A program made the translations under genes and the position numbers. 64,000 nucleotides of DNA from Fratercula arctica (taxonomy: Eukaryota > Chordata > Aves > Charadriiformes > Alcidae), in the NCBI GenBank assembly GCA_947846985.1, contig CANTUZ010000005.1:51301389-51365388 (forward strand), read 5' to 3'. The notes beneath the pieces are model-generated. The model was not told the DNA's origin. It saw only the letters and a list, made by a program, of their open reading frames with translations, and did no database searches. This document shows, piece by piece, positions 37,875 through 51,051 of the stretch (position 1 is the first letter of the stretch; each line of letters opens with the position of its first letter).

Positions 37875-37893
37875 GGGGTGGGGTGGGGAGGGG
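37875..37893 (+). other. G-quadruplex motif
   Basis: Four runs of four G are separated by single bases (GGGGTGGGGTGGGGAGGGG). This is a strong intramolecular quadruplex pattern on the plus strand, lying in otherwise AT-rich DNA. Confidence 0.9.
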
Positions 37894-38289
37894 TGTTATT
37901 CAGCCACCTCTTTTGACAACCAAGATTCTCATACAAATACTGAAAAAGAATCAAAAGCAAGACATCAAACATCACATTCAGACAATACTTGGCTGCTCAG
38001 CCAGCCTCTCTTCCCACCAGCTCCCTTCTTCCTGCTCTCAGCAGAAAGATATCCATTGGGCCATTATTTTTTGTACAGGTTATTAATGTTCACGAATGGC
38101 AAATAAATCTGTGGAATTCAGGAAGTGTTTCACAACCCAAAACAAAGAGCCTTAAACGGATCACAGTTTTGTTGCAGGAAATGCTATTCAGCTAGTGCGA
38201 GCTGTCAGTATTTTTGACAGTCTGGATTTTGAAATATGCTAGGTAACAGAATCCTCGGTGGGCAGAGGAGCCGAAGTGTAAGCAGCTGA

Positions 38290-38420
38290 CTTGAACAAAG
38301 ACAATTTGCAATTAAATTTTCATTCGGTAAGCAGGCTGACCATTATTTGTATTTTTCTGATTGTTTGTTTTTGAAAGCTTTGCAAATGCTAAGCTTACGC
38401 ATGAAATGCTAATGGTGCTT
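38290..38420. promoter_or_regulatory. candidate conserved non-coding element
   Basis: A dense set of developmental factor-like words lies in non-coding DNA. GAACAAAGACAATTTGCAAT contains SOX-like ACAAAG and ACAAT beside a POU/CEBP-like TTTGCAAT, then AATTAAATTTTCAT. Further on are TGTTTG and TTTGCAAATGCTAA. No repeat or coding signature is present. Conservation was not tested. Confidence 0.28.
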
Positions 38421-41400
38421 TGATATTTCCTGGTCCAGACGCCAGCCTTCCATCTTGTTTACTTTAAAATTTTATCCAGCATGAAAGTAGCTCATTGGAT
38501 TAATGTAGTGTCTGTCAAGTTTAGGAAAGCTAGTTGCAACCCTGACACAGGAAAGACAAAAACAAAAATAAGGAAAAGAGGGTGAAAAAATGCATTTCAA
38601 TATTTCTCTCTCAAAGAAAAAACGTGCAATCTGCCACAAATCTAAATGGCAGAGTCAACACTTCGAAGTAATCGGTAGAATTTGTCCCCTAGCGAAGTTA
38701 TTCTGCAGAGCACAAGCAACACTTGTCTCTTTCTAAGAATTATGCATATCATATTGCATATTACAAGGTTTTAAACATATGGACAGAAAAGCAGATAGAT
38801 TCAAGAAAACTTATTAAATTAAGGCTTACTTGCTACAAGTACACACCTGCACTCCAGAAACAGTGCCACCAGAGTCCTCAACCACAATAGCCACAAAAGA
38901 GCAAACTGTTGTAACATATGACAGAATGAGGCTAAAGCCTTAATTTATGGTGTGAGCTCTGCCACGAAATACACTGAAAAATCCCACACAATTTTTAATC
39001 TCATTTTAATGGCTCAAGAGATAACTGTGTTGTAAATCCACATGAATTACAAAATGATTACACTAATTTTTCAGTTGGGCATTCAAAGGTTCTCAAGAAT
39101 TGTATCAAGTCAACAGAATATTTTAATATGCTTCACTGTAGAAAAATATCATTGTCCATTTAATGCTACTATCTTTAGAGTCCTTTTATAGAATACCATT
39201 ATCTTCCTATAGAGTGCAGTTATTCCGATTGTTAGGTTCCATAGGTTCTTTTTATATAGGGAGGTGCCTGACTGCTTTGTTTTCTGTAGTCCAGACAGGT
39301 ACTAAGTGGCTGCTTGAGAAATGTTTGGTTAGAGATTTTTAAAGTAGAGTACCTACTTCCCCAAAGTTTGGGAATATTCAGATCAAAGAGGGCTTTCAAT
39401 ATATAGAGAGAGTTTCTACAACCTGAAGTTAACTGAGAAGTTAGATTTAGGGATTTTGCTCAGATCTATCTTTGCTTTTTATTTTGAAACGTTTATGCGG
39501 ACAGATGTAGTAGTGAACAAGACACCACAAAGCACATAAAATTACAGATCGTTAATCAGGGGAATTTTATTACCTGTCCTTTTTGGAAGTGCTGTAAATG
39601 AGACAAATATTTCTGCATTTTCATAAGGCATTAAAATTGATTTCCATTTTAACTGTGGGGCACTGCAATTGCAAATAAAGTAGCCTGTCTATAAAAATGA
39701 CAGTACCTTTTAACACTTGCTTTTCTTCTTGCAAACTTGTCATAAACAAGCACTAAAACTATCTCCAGTCTAACTCCGTGGCATTTTACAGCTCACACAC
39801 CTGCAACACTGGCTTACAGTACCTCACCAGCAAAACACAGGGCGTCACCTCCAACAGCCAGCAATCACAAATTTACTAAACTCATCATCTTTTTGAGATG
39901 TTCTACAACTTAGTACCATTTCAGAGAAAACCGTCTGTCTTGTTTTCCCAAGAGATGGGCAGACATTTAGCACCTGGGAGAACTGCATGTGCCCAAGACT
40001 GGCAAAGACAGACGCCTTTTGGTGAGAGGGCGCATCCCTCCAAGAGAAGCCCAGGACACATGTGGCACCTCACATCCACCTGTGCTAACTGACACCTCGC
40101 CACAAGAAAGCACACCGCAGTGGGAATGCCCTTCACTATCACAAGCGCGCAGCTCTGCGGTGCAGGGTGCTCGCCTCCTGAGGCCAGCAAGAATCCTTAT
40201 CATGGGTGTCTTCACTTTACTGGGCGGCTTGAACACACTGAGGCTGAACAGCAGCTTGCGAAGAAGGGCAGTAAGCCACCTGTTCAGCATGGCCCCAGTA
40301 AGGGAACAGGGTCTAATGAATCTCTGCCCCAACCATTGTCAGTCATCACTTTTTCATTGCACGTCTTCAGGAGTATCACACTCACAACGGTTGTAACACA
40401 AATCTCTGCTGAACAGAGGTGAATAGCCACACTCATCTAAATTATTCAGGAGGCTGGAGTGTGCATGGAGCCCCAGTACAAGACTGCTGGTTCAGCTTCT
40501 TTGGTCAGCATACCTAAATTGCCTTGCAGTCTCTTTGCAGAGCTGTAAGAATTCATTCAAGAATTGTTAGGACCAAGCTACCACTTAGACTCCTGAGGAA
40601 AACTGAAAGCGGAGGACAACAGGATACAAATCAGGCTGCTATCCAAGCAGAAACTTTGATACCAAGTGTCTGTTTAGCCACACCATGACATACCTGAAGT
40701 TGCTGAATAGCTAGGGATTTGGTCCTATTTTTATTTCTGCATTTAGTGTTGCATCACTAACTGAGATAGTCCGCCTTTATAAGAAAGTGCATGTTTTTAC
40801 AAGCGATGTCAGATCTTCTAAAAACAATTCCAAGATAAAGCAAACGCCATTTCCAATCCTTGCCAAGATGCAGAGGGAAAAAAACACTTTAAAGGAGCTG
40901 GGAATCTTTGGTAATTATGTATGGAATCAAGTTTCATGTTTTGAATAGGACATTTGAAAATGTATGCGATATTTTTGTTAAAGCAAAAAGCAACGTTCTA
41001 AGCACGCACCACTACAGAAACTCCATAATGACCTGTGTAAAATTAGTAACTGAACAGTTAAAGATATGTTTTCTACATTTCATTTGCATTGGCTCTGCAT
41101 TTAAATATTTTCCCATAATGATAACGGGTCACATCATACATAGCTTTATATTCAGTAAATTTAAACCAGGAATTGATTTGGCTCTGTATTCTTTCAGCTA
41201 AGACTGTAAATACCAGGGTCCTGTCTGCTCTGTATGAATATAAATGGTCTCAGTGGAGTTCTGCCAGTTTACAGCAGCAGAAAATCAAGGCCAGAGGATC
41301 AAAGGGTCTTTTCCATAAAAGCAGGGATTTGTTTCCATGCCATCTTCTTCAAAAGGTTCTGAATTATCTGGTGAGTACTCTCCATACTAAAATTATTTTC

Positions 41401-44400
41401 TTTCAGTGGCACTGTGTGTACACAAGTGTATATAATGATACCTTTGTGCATTAATAGAAATATATTTAGAACCATTAATAATGTCTGAGTCAGACAGATC
41501 TGTCTGCATCTCTTCTCATTTCTTAAATTTTTATCTTATTCTTTCACAACCATTATCTAAGCAAATAGTTACTCTTCCTTTTACACCCACAAGGAGTAAC
41601 TCTGAGCATTAATATCTGAGCTTGCACCACAGCCAGCCAAGGAAACAACCCTTCAGATTCCAGGCCCAGTGGAAGGACTACTATACTTCCCATAAAACTC
41701 AAGGAGTTTCTCCCCATAACTCAGGATCCATCAAAACTGCGGCAGAAACAGTATCTTTCTGGTAACGCTCAAGTTAGCAACAAGTTTAATACAGATAAGC
41801 TCACTGATTGGTATGGATGAATATACCTCTGTTGCACTTTAGACATCGAGGAAGTCATGAATCAGACGGTATTAGGGAGATGCATCACACAGTCTTCACT
41901 TCCAACAGGCTCACACAACATCAGAGATTTTGCAGTCAAAATCCTTGTCAGTGTGGTAGGGAGGAAATCCTATTCCCTACTGCAGAAGCCCCTAAGTCGA
42001 TTCCAAGTAGCACTGGAAGTTTCTTTTTCCATGTGTGAGTTTTGCCTTTAATTCTTTTGGAAAACAAACAAACAAAATGTTTAGAAAAGACCATAAATAG
42101 AAAAGGATAATGCCCCTCACCAACCCCTGCTGAAAATATTAAATATTAAAGAGAATACAAGCTACAAGAGGAAAAGATACATATTATTCAGACTCCAAAC
42201 CACCTCACAAACACTGAAACAATTCCAAGTAACTAACTCCATGTACATGTATAAAATTTAACATGCACATAAAGTATATTCTTAAAAATGACAACCTGGT
42301 AATGGAGAAAAGAAAAATGTGCCTCCTCTTTGAAGTATAATCAAGTAAAAGGTACAAGCCAAAAACAACCACAGGGGCAGGCCAATAAAATGTCATGTTC
42401 AGAAAATGTAGCCCACATTGCCTAATCTCCACTGTGATACTCATCTCTGCTAACAGAGAGCAAAAATATAACTCATGAGTGGTGTAAATGTAAGTGAATT
42501 ATCCCCATTTCTCTGCATAAGATGGATGTCAGTGAAGAGTTCCAATTTTGTTGGGTATTCTGCAGCAAAGTGTTTCTTTACATCAAACGGAACCATATAA
42601 TGACCATACTGAATGACACTTATGGAGCATAACAGGTACTCTGAACATTTGGTAAGAGAATCATCTGCCTATGAGAGAAGAAACTGAATGGCTGTATGTA
42701 TCCCTAATGTACAGGGAAAATTTGATAATGAAATGAAAAGAAAATGCACTTGGAGATTCCAGAGCTGATTTGGCCTGAAGATCACTATGAACCCCTGGAG
42801 AAGTTTTCTCATTGACTCTACTGGCAATAGAATTCCAACAGGACTGATCTATAGTATGTGTGTCTCAAACCTTTCTAAAAAAACACTCAAAAAAAGTGCC
42901 GAATTCATCATTCCACAAACCCACTAAAGTCCACCTTTATTTATATTGTTTCCTTGTCTGCAGGTTAGGATACTCTGTACACAGACGTCTCTTAGACTGA
43001 AGGTTCCTTACTTTACCTTTTCTATACATACGTATGTGAATGAGGTTGTCTCCCTTATTTTTCTGTTGAGGCTTTTAAAGGTTGACCTTGCTATCCTTGT
43101 ACAGCAAGTCTCAATTTCTTCCTCCCAGATTTGCTCATGGAGCTCTTCCAGAACTTACTTCTTATCCCTCACATTTATACACATTATCTGTGTGTTCCAG
43201 TCTTCCAGAAGAAGAAGATGAATTAATAAATAGATCTGCTCAGGAATCCTTAGCTGAATGTTTCTCTGGAAAACTCCAGTTGGATCTGAAGCACATAATC
43301 AAAAATATCTCGGGTTCAACAAAACACTCCATTGCACTCAAATGAATTCACATTAAAAAAAAAAAAAAATCCCAAACAGCAGAATCTGTTACATAGCCAA
43401 TTGCATCAAAAACTGTTTTAACTACAGCACAGGTATCCGTTTGAGTGTAGATGTTAATAATAAATTTCTCATTACCTTCTACCAGCAAGGTCCTATACAG
43501 ACCAGTTTTGCTATACAAAATACAATATACAAGGAGTTTTATATCACTCTCCTTAAACATCTTGTCTGAGACCACTTTCTTTTCCGTTTTTTGTTAATCT
43601 CACTCTTAAATAATATCCCCTTAATCGAGGCAAATGCCATTCCTCAAAACAAATGCTATTCAGATTTCAGTGGTGTGTGATTATGGTCTACAAAGTTACT
43701 GATCCAGAAAATTTCCTTTGAAGCATCAAAGCACCTTTCTTTGCTTTTATAAATTGCTGACAATGGAGCAGCCAACCAGCCACAGGGATTTCATCCAGAG
43801 CCTTCAAACAACTTGTGGTTCGGTCTCTAGTCTGCCTGCTCAGGCACTCTTCCCATATTCATCATGTCAATCACCCACTTCAGAAATAATGGAGATAGGC
43901 CAAGGACAAAATGTTGGTCAATAAACTTCAGCTAATGCAGTTACACCAGAAGAAGACCAATAATACAATTCAGTGTTGTGATGTTAAACCAAGCCTTAAT
44001 AGCGAAGCTTCTACAGTAATCTGGAAAAAAAAGGAATTCTAAACACCTCAAAGCAAAAGTACATCCTACCTTGTGTCAGAGATGCACATCCTTCTCTCCC
44101 ACCTGTGCTACCTCATCTTTACTCAACTCCAGAGTTTTCTGTATTTCAGTGATGCTGAGTGTAAGCCATAAGCTGGTATTTGGAAACATCTCCTGTAAAA
44201 AACGTAAAATCTGCCAGCCTTTCAATGCCGATTCCTTTATTGGATGAGATCACTATTTTTTTTCTCTGTGAGGAAGGCTTTTTGTAGCAGTTCATGTTTT
44301 AATTGTCAGGAGTTGTACCACATCAATTTTGATTAACTCAAAAAGTTTACTGGAAACAGAAATGTTTATTTCTCTGCAGAACTGAAGTAACACAAAAGAC

Positions 44401-44426
44401 AGAGAAAACAACCCAGCATTCCCAGA

Positions 44427-44432
44427 TTTATT
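44427..44432 (-). terminator. candidate polyadenylation signal for IFTAP
   Basis: TTTATT on the plus strand is AATAAA on the minus strand. It is the first canonical hexamer that I find downstream of the stop codon at 45209, which implies a 3' UTR of roughly 800 bases. A variant hexamer nearer the stop could be used instead. Confidence 0.35.
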
Positions 44433-45208
44433 CACTCATATAACTCTGTATGTTTAAGTCACCTAGTAATAGGGAAAGAGTTTATAGACTGATTTGTCAG
44501 ATGCAAAAAGGTCTTATTTGCATTACTGAAAGAACCAGGTAAAAGGCAGCTTTAGGTCTAGCTTTGTGCTAATCAGGATCTGAGTTGGTACCAAATATAA
44601 GCCAGAGTAGCCATAGTGATATTCTGAATTACAGCACCTTGTTTTGGTCCTATGGAGCAATTACTCCAGCATACCTGGCCTGAGCCAATACAGGATTCAC
44701 CCTGCTCAAGGATTTTTCTACAAAAGGGAATTTATGGCTGTCATTTGAGACGTCCTTCCAACTGCCTTGTACCACCTGGAGAACAACAAAGTAGCTGAAC
44801 ACTGGGGCCTATAAATATTAAAAGTCGCTGGTCTATACAAAAATTCCGTTGTGTTCAGGGACAAATACAGACATCCTTAGCCAACCTTAATGCCTAAGCA
44901 AATCAGTGTACAGACATACAAAAAGGATGGAAATCCTTCCTCTCTGGCTGAAGAGCTAATACACAAGCAACTCTGTGCAAGAACCATCTTCCTATTCTGT
45001 GTTTTCCTTAGAACTAGGACGAGGTACAGCAAAAGGCAACCTCCAGCTCCAAGGCACCTTGTTAGAAGAAACAAAAAATTTCGAGGATGTCATTTACTGT
45101 CCACATAGATAAGAACACTAAATAAGGGTATAATGAAGAGTTAGATTTATGCAATAAAAATGTTATTTCAACAGCACTGCACAGAATGCCTTTGACTCAG
45201 TCTTCAGC
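44433..45208 (-). other. presumed 3' UTR of IFTAP
   Basis: This non-coding stretch directly follows the stop codon of the last IFTAP exon on the minus strand and runs to the first canonical AATAAA. A frame of 72 codons on the plus strand (44890-45108) has no recognisable domain and is probably chance. The extent is an inference from the polyadenylation hexamer only. Confidence 0.4.
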
Positions 45209-45361
45209 TCATGCTGACTCGACATCTGTCTCCGTTTTCTTCTCTTCAGACAATTCCATAATGGCCTTCAGCTCAGCTTCAGAGAACTTAGGGGTCAGTG
45301 CCACGTTGTCATAATCAAATTCTTCATCAAGTGAGAATGGTTGAACATCATCCCCTAGTAG
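45209..45361 (-). CDS. IFTAP: IFTAP (C11orf74/NWC) last coding exon
   Basis: This exon encodes the C-terminal 50 residues and the TGA stop (45209-45211) of intraflagellar transport-associated protein. That protein is a small soluble factor known in mammals to bind the IFT-A complex and to take part in ciliary protein traffic. The exon begins after a pyrimidine-rich acceptor, TTTTTCCTTATTACAG, in phase 0. Its start, [20 protein letters not shown], matches the human C-terminal block almost word for word (from memory, [19 protein letters not shown]). A helix-like, charged segment follows ([17 protein letters not shown]) and the tail ends ESA. The acidic [12 protein letters not shown] core is the best-conserved part of the family and identifies the gene. 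The upstream exon ends in phase 0, so the join is in frame. Confidence 0.93.
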   Translation of the reverse strand, partial: LLGDDVQPFSLDEEFDYDNVALTPKFSEAELKAIMELSEEKKTETDVESA

Positions 45362-48339
45362 CTGTAATAAGGAAAAACAGATACATAAATAATATTGCCG
45401 CAAGTGATTATAAGGAAGCTCAAAATATAAACTTCTAATTAATATTTAATTAAACTATTTTTTCTGACTCTAGCACTCTCAGCTGATTAAGCTCTTTTTA
45501 AGTAAAAGAATAAATTCAATTATTCAATTTGACCTAATTTAAGCCACTTAATGTGCCCCATTTGTACTGTATCTGAATTAGTAGCATTAGCTAATTTTGC
45601 TCAAGGCAAGGAAACTAAAAACCTCCCTTGCACACATCTATTACATTCCTGCTGCTTGTAGCAGCAGGGCTGTGGGGATATGGACAAGTTATGTACAGCT
45701 ATGTTAAATTTCAAAGGCAGATTCCGTATCCTTAAAATTAGGGCTAGTATCACATAAAGCTTCAGTGTACATACATCTGATACTAATGTAACATGGTTCC
45801 CAGAACACAGTTTCAGCAAATGAAATGCCTGGAATGAGCAAAATGACACATAACCAATTTTCAGACTCTAAGAATTTCTTTTCACCGTCTCAGAGATATG
45901 CAATTGGCTGGTTTGGATTTCTTGCATGAGGAGTCTTACTGCATTTGACAGCATTTCCTTTGTTGACATAGTGTGTAGCATTTCTGTATTGTTTGTCGTT
46001 GAAGTATCTTAGAATAAACACTCTGCCTATAAAATAAAATAATGAAAACAATGGTAGGCTGCGTGCTGATAAGCAACTGCAGAGGGCCATGACACAAAAG
46101 GTTTATGGTAAGCAGTAACATAAAATTAATTACAGAGCTACACAGGAGACACATCTTCACTGCCCAAACTGTACAGGAATGCTCCCTATCCTTTGAGAAG
46201 TTAATATAAAATGTCTAGAAATTTCAGCCATCACAAAAAGCACAACTCCTCAAGGGCTGTGTTCCAAATATTGAAGTAATTGAGTACCAGATCAGCAAAA
46301 CCTTTAAACACACGCTTATTGTTTCAAACTTCTGATGAATCCTCAACGAAGCCAATGACTACTGACATATCTGAAGTTAAGAATATACTTATTTGTTTTG
46401 CTGAAAGGGAGGAAGAACACTCGGCATATGATGGTCAGTGCTCAGTTTAGGCAGCCCAGTATCCCACACAATTTCTGGTAACATTTTGTAAGAAGCTGTA
46501 TTGACACAGTTAATACCATCTAGTAAGTCAGAGAAGTGGTAGCTGGATTTCTCTCCAGTGGCTGGGCACCTGACAGACAAGGCAGTAAGTATCATGCAAG
46601 TATGTACATCCTTTATTAATAAACTGTAATATTGCCTGATTGATCAGGAAATATTTTTCCTGGTTTTGTATAATTTTATTAATCATCTGTATTGCTTCAT
46701 GTTCTAGAGCCTGGCTTCAATAGATGCTGCACCATATAAATCATCTTAGATGCAGACCTGTAGACCATGGGCTTTTATAAATGAGGAAAACAAACTTTGT
46801 AGATAGAGCTGGTCTACAAAACGGTATTCATTCTGCATGCAAAGATTATCTTGCTTATATCCATACACTATCCCAGCTAAACCATCATTAACTTTTATGA
46901 ATAGCACATTGAAGAAATGTTTACGTGAGACAAAGCAAGCACACAAGTTCTCTTTCCCATTAAGGCTAAGGTCAACTGCTTGATCTCCTCATCATATTCA
47001 CGTACAGTTTCACCTTTTCCACTGGCAAAGCCTCCTAAAATTCCATGCCAGTAAGGGTACCGGCAACTGGTTAACAACTGGTACCTGCAACTGGGGTTCA
47101 TTATTACCTGTCTTTCCTTTGCAAATATACAAAACACTCCTCCGAAATATGACGCAAGGTGCAAATATTTTTCAGTTGTTTGATTGCAATAATATTTGTT
47201 ACCACATCTATAGGTAACGAAGATAAGAGTTTACATTACAGTAAGCCTTCACAGGGATTCTACAAAAACAAATCTATTCTTCCTCTGCCAACATAGTTAT
47301 GGACAGTATACACACATTCACTAGGCCCTTGTGTCGACCTTCACGCCATTCCAGGAACGTTTTATGCATGTGCAGAGAAATACTGGAAAAACTTTTGTTT
47401 AAAAAACTTGACTCCAAAATGCCAACTGAAATTAGATGCCAAAGTAGAACATACCCAACTTCACTGTTAACAATTTTTCTGTTACCCACTTATTGCACAC
47501 TTGAAAAGTTTATGCACATTGCATATTTATCAGTGTGCTTCGTCTCTCAAACAAGTACTCAAAGCACTAGAGATTCTTTTTTTGCTTCTTCTCCCAGGAA
47601 GCCATTCACTTCAACATTCCACACAGACAAGCAATCTAAAATTTTTATACTGCAAACTGCAATTTTGATCTATTTCAAAAGGAAGACATTTTGCAATAGA
47701 ACACTGACTCCTCTGAGCTGATCAAGTTATTATCTTGTTATTTTTGCCTAAGGAGCTGAGAGAAATATGTGAATTTCAGGTGTCTAATTTAACATCTAAT
47801 TGAAATCTTTTTGAGAGCTCTCTGGGAATAGAATTTTGCTCTATTAGAAAACTGCCAGTTTGCTTAAGAATGCTCCTGTCATTTACTCTCTGAAGAAAAA
47901 ATCATTTTCATTTACAGTTCCTGCATGTCCAAATTAAAGGGGAAAAGAAGGTAATGTTCATATTAACTGAAGTATTTTGCTAGAGGCTGTTTTACAAAGT
48001 AATGTTGTAAATAAAATACCTTGAAGTTGACTCTTTCAAAAGTCTAGTAATAACTGGCAACGCAGTTCTTTTTATTAATCCGTGTGGAGTTACAGCTAAC
48101 TGAACAGCTTGACTCTGTTCTTCTAAAACCTTTATTTCTGTGTAATTATGTCACTCTATGATTCACTTGTTCAAATTATGTAAAGGATGCACATACACTC
48201 ACCAATGATTTGACGGCATACTCAAGGGAAAACTTACCAGTTCAATAACAGTACATAAAAAGGGTGGGGGGGACAGGCATGTATCCTATTATTTCATATA
48301 AGCTTCATATGTAGTGGGGTATTTCGGAGGAAAAAAAAA

Positions 48340-48470
48340 AGTTTGTCTTGAGCTCGGGGCACTGGATTGAAAGTCAATAAATCTTGACCAGTTTTCCACT
48401 TCTGCTTCATCATTCTGGACAAGTCACTCAATCTCTGTGTCTCTACTGGCCTCTGTAACTCTTCCATCTT
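48340..48470 (+). mobile_element. MIR-like SINE relic
   Basis: The order of words follows the MIR pattern. GGGCACTGGATTGAAAGTCA comes first, then a TCTTGACCAGTTTTCCACTTCTG segment, GGACAAGTCACTCAATCTCT, and GTGTCTCTACTGGCCTCTGT. The match is to the remembered MIR consensus (ACTGGACTGGGAGTCAG, GGCAAGTCACTTAACCTCT, GTGCCTCAGTTTCC). It is old and strongly diverged, as MIR copies are in birds. Confidence 0.6.
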
Positions 48471-49046
48471 CTCTCACGTAGTCAATCCTGTCTTTAAGTT
48501 CTTTCTTGTTCTTGTTGCATTTATGCATAGCACTTAGAAGAAACAAACCTCAGTTGATGCCTATCAGTAAAACCATAAATCAAAGGAACTCAGTGGAAAC
48601 TGTACTTTAGGTTATAGATGCTGCCATTCCATAGATAAAATGATAGGCATAGTAAATACTTTTTTGAATGCTCAAACTAAAGACAAACAATGGAGAATAG
48701 AAGGGTAGAATTCATCTTTCCTAAGTCCAGCCATATAAAAATTAGGCTTCTAGATTAAGGTAGTCAATTAGCCAAAAAAGACCAAGCCTGAGAGTCAGCC
48801 TGTGGACAGGGGCTATTTGTCTTAGGACAAATGTATACAGCAAGTGGGATGAATTACTTTCTGGAGGTGCTTGTCTCTTTTTTAAACTTTCCCTAGCAAC
48901 ACGTTCAGAGATATACACACCCTCCCCTAAAGTCCTTCACAAATATGTCCCTGGCATAGACATACAACATCCTACATTGCACTATATATTTTTCATAGGG
49001 AATAGTCTTCCATTCTCTATGAAAACCGACGAGGCAGCACATTCTG

Positions 49047-49526
49047 TTGCTCCTACCTAACAGATTTGTTTTGATGGGCAGAGAACAGTCTCATTTTAAA
49101 GCAGGGATGTCTCCAGGAAGGCAGACTTTGTCCTGTTTAGGAGCCTGTCTGACAGACTCCCTTGGGAGGCAGTCTGAAAGGCAAAGGAGTCCAAGAAGGC
49201 TGAACATTCTTCCAGCAGGAAATCTTAAAGGTGCAGGAGCAGGCCATCCCTATGTGCTGGTAGGTGAGCCGATGGGGAAGAAGACCAGCCTGGCTGAACA
49301 CAGAGCTTTGGCTCTGGCTACTGCCATACAAGACAAAAAAAAATGTTTCTATAAATATATTAACAACAAAAGGCAGTCTAAGGAGAATCTCCATCCTTTA
49401 TTGGATGCCGGAGGAAAAATAGTGACAAAGGATGAGGAAAAGGCTGAGGTACTTAATGCCTTCTTTGACTCAGTCTTTCACAGTAAGACTAGTTTTCTTG
49501 GGGTACCCAGCACCCTGAGCTGGTAG
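49047..49526 (+). pseudogene. CR1 ORF2 linker region remnant
   Basis: An open frame of 159 codons carries KKCFYKYINNKRQSKENLHP, followed by LLDAGGKIVTKDEEKAEVLN and AFFDSVF. This block lies between endonuclease and RT in CR1 ORF2 and is characteristic of the family. The first 15 or so residues may be flanking host DNA read through in frame. The frame ends at a stop just after LGVPSTLSW. It is a relic, not a gene. Confidence 0.85.
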
Positions 49527-49574
49527 ACAGGGAAGGGGAGCAGGCTGAAGCCCCCATAATCCAAGGGAAAATGT

Positions 49575-49620
49575 TTAGCTACAGCACTTAGACATGGTTA
49601 GCTACACCACTTAGACACAA
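49575..49620. repeat. 23-bp tandem duplication inside CR1
   Basis: TTAGCTACAGCACTTAGACA and TTAGCTACACCACTTAGACA occur head to tail with a 3-base remainder each. It is a local duplication within the LINE copy. Confidence 0.88.
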
Positions 49621-49874
49621 GTCTATTGGGGCCAAGGCTACTGAGGAGGCTGGCAGAAGCAGTCACCAACCCACTTTTGGTGAGCACATCCATCCCCCAC
49701 ACCACCTATCAACAGACCTGGCTAACTGGGGGAGGTCCCAGTTGACTGGAGGCTAGCAAATGTGACACCCATCTAGAAGAAGGGCTGGAAGGAGGATCCA
49801 GGGAACCACAGGCCTGTCAGTCTGACCTCAGTGACAGGGAAGGTTATGGAGCAGATAATCTTGAGTGTCATCAT

Positions 49875-51051
49875 GTGGCATGTACAGGACAACCAGGTGA
49901 TCAGGCCCATTCAGCATGGGTTTACAACAGGCAGGTCCTGCTCGACTACCTGACCTCCTTCTATGACAAGATGACCTGCGTAGTGGTTATAATATCCTGC
50001 TGTGGATATTGTTTACCTGGACTTTTATTAAAGCTTTTGACAGCATTTCCCACAACATTCTGCTGGAGAAACTGGCTGCTCATGGCTTGGACAGGATTAC
50101 TCTTTGTTGGGTGAAAAACTGGCTGGATGGCCGGGCACACAGAGTTGTGGTGAATGGAGTTAAATCCTGTTGGCAGCTGGTCACAAGTGGTGTTCTCCAG
50201 GGCTCAGTATTGGCGTCAGTTCTGTTTAATATCTTTATCAATGATCTGGATGAGAGGATCAAATGCACCCTCGGTAAGTTTGCAGAAGTCACCAAGTTGG
50301 GCAGGAGTGTTGATCTGCTTGAGGGTGGAAACACTCTACAGAGGGATCTGGCAACAGGCTGGATTGATTGATGGGCTGGGGCCAACAGTATGAGGTTCAA
50401 CAAGGCCAGGTGCCGGGTCCTGCACCTGGGTCACAACAACCCCATGCAGCACTACAGGCTTGGGGAAGAGTGGCTGGAGAGCTGCCTGGCAGAAAAGGAC
50501 CTGAGGGTGTCAGTCAACAGCCGGCTGAATATGAGCCAGCAGTGTGCCCAGGTGGCCAAGAAGGCCAACAGCATTCTAGCTTGTATCAGAAACAGTGTGG
50601 TGAGCAGGACTAGGGAAGTGATCGTTGCCCTGTACTCGGCACTGGTGAGGCTGCAGCTCAAATACTGTGTCCAGTTTTGGGCCCCTCACTACAAGAAAGA
50701 CATTGAGATTCTGGAGCATGTCCAAAGAAGAGCAGTGAAGCTGGTGAGGGGTCTAGAGAACAAGATGAAGGAACTTGGGTTGCTTAGTCTGAAGAAAAGG
50801 AGGCTGGGGGAGATCTGAAAGGAGGCTGTAGCGAGGTGGTTGTTGGTCTCTTCTCCCAAGTGACAAGTGATAGGACAAGAGGAAACAGCCTCAAGTTGCG
50901 CCAGGGGAGGTTTAGATTGGATATTAGGAAAAAATTCTTCACCAAAAGGGTTGTCGGGCACTGGAACAGGCTGCCCAGGGAAGTGGAGGAGTCACCATTC
51001 CTGGAGGTATTTAAAAGACGTGTAGACATAGTGCTTAGGGACATGGTTTAG
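49875..51051 (+). pseudogene. CR1 ORF2 reverse transcriptase and C-terminal remnant
   Basis: Pieces in several frames read [20 protein letters not shown] (motif A region), [20 protein letters not shown] (motif B region, with AS where the family has GP), and [10 protein letters not shown]. The FAEV at 50279-50290 stands where the family has FADD, so both catalytic aspartates are gone. The C-terminal part continues through [20 protein letters not shown] and a frame break near 50815 to [17 protein letters not shown] and DIVLRDMV. It is non-functional on both active-site and frame grounds. Confidence 0.92.

Larger units (their letters stand above)
37272..44426. other. non-coding DNA downstream of the minus-strand gene
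   Basis: I see no gene here. Features of note are the G-quadruplex motif at 37875-37893 and a motif-rich stretch at 38290-38420. A GC-richer patch at 40050-40340 has frames on both strands but no recognisable protein. The rest is AT-rich with short chance frames. Confidence 0.6.

Noticed and set aside
39921..40422. Plus- and minus-strand frames of 100-135 codons
   Set aside because: They overlap on opposite strands in a mildly GC-rich stretch and show no family motif.
47299..47721. Plus-strand frame of 140 codons within the IFTAP intron
   Set aside because: No recognisable domain and no splice context. It is antisense to the supported gene and probably chance.
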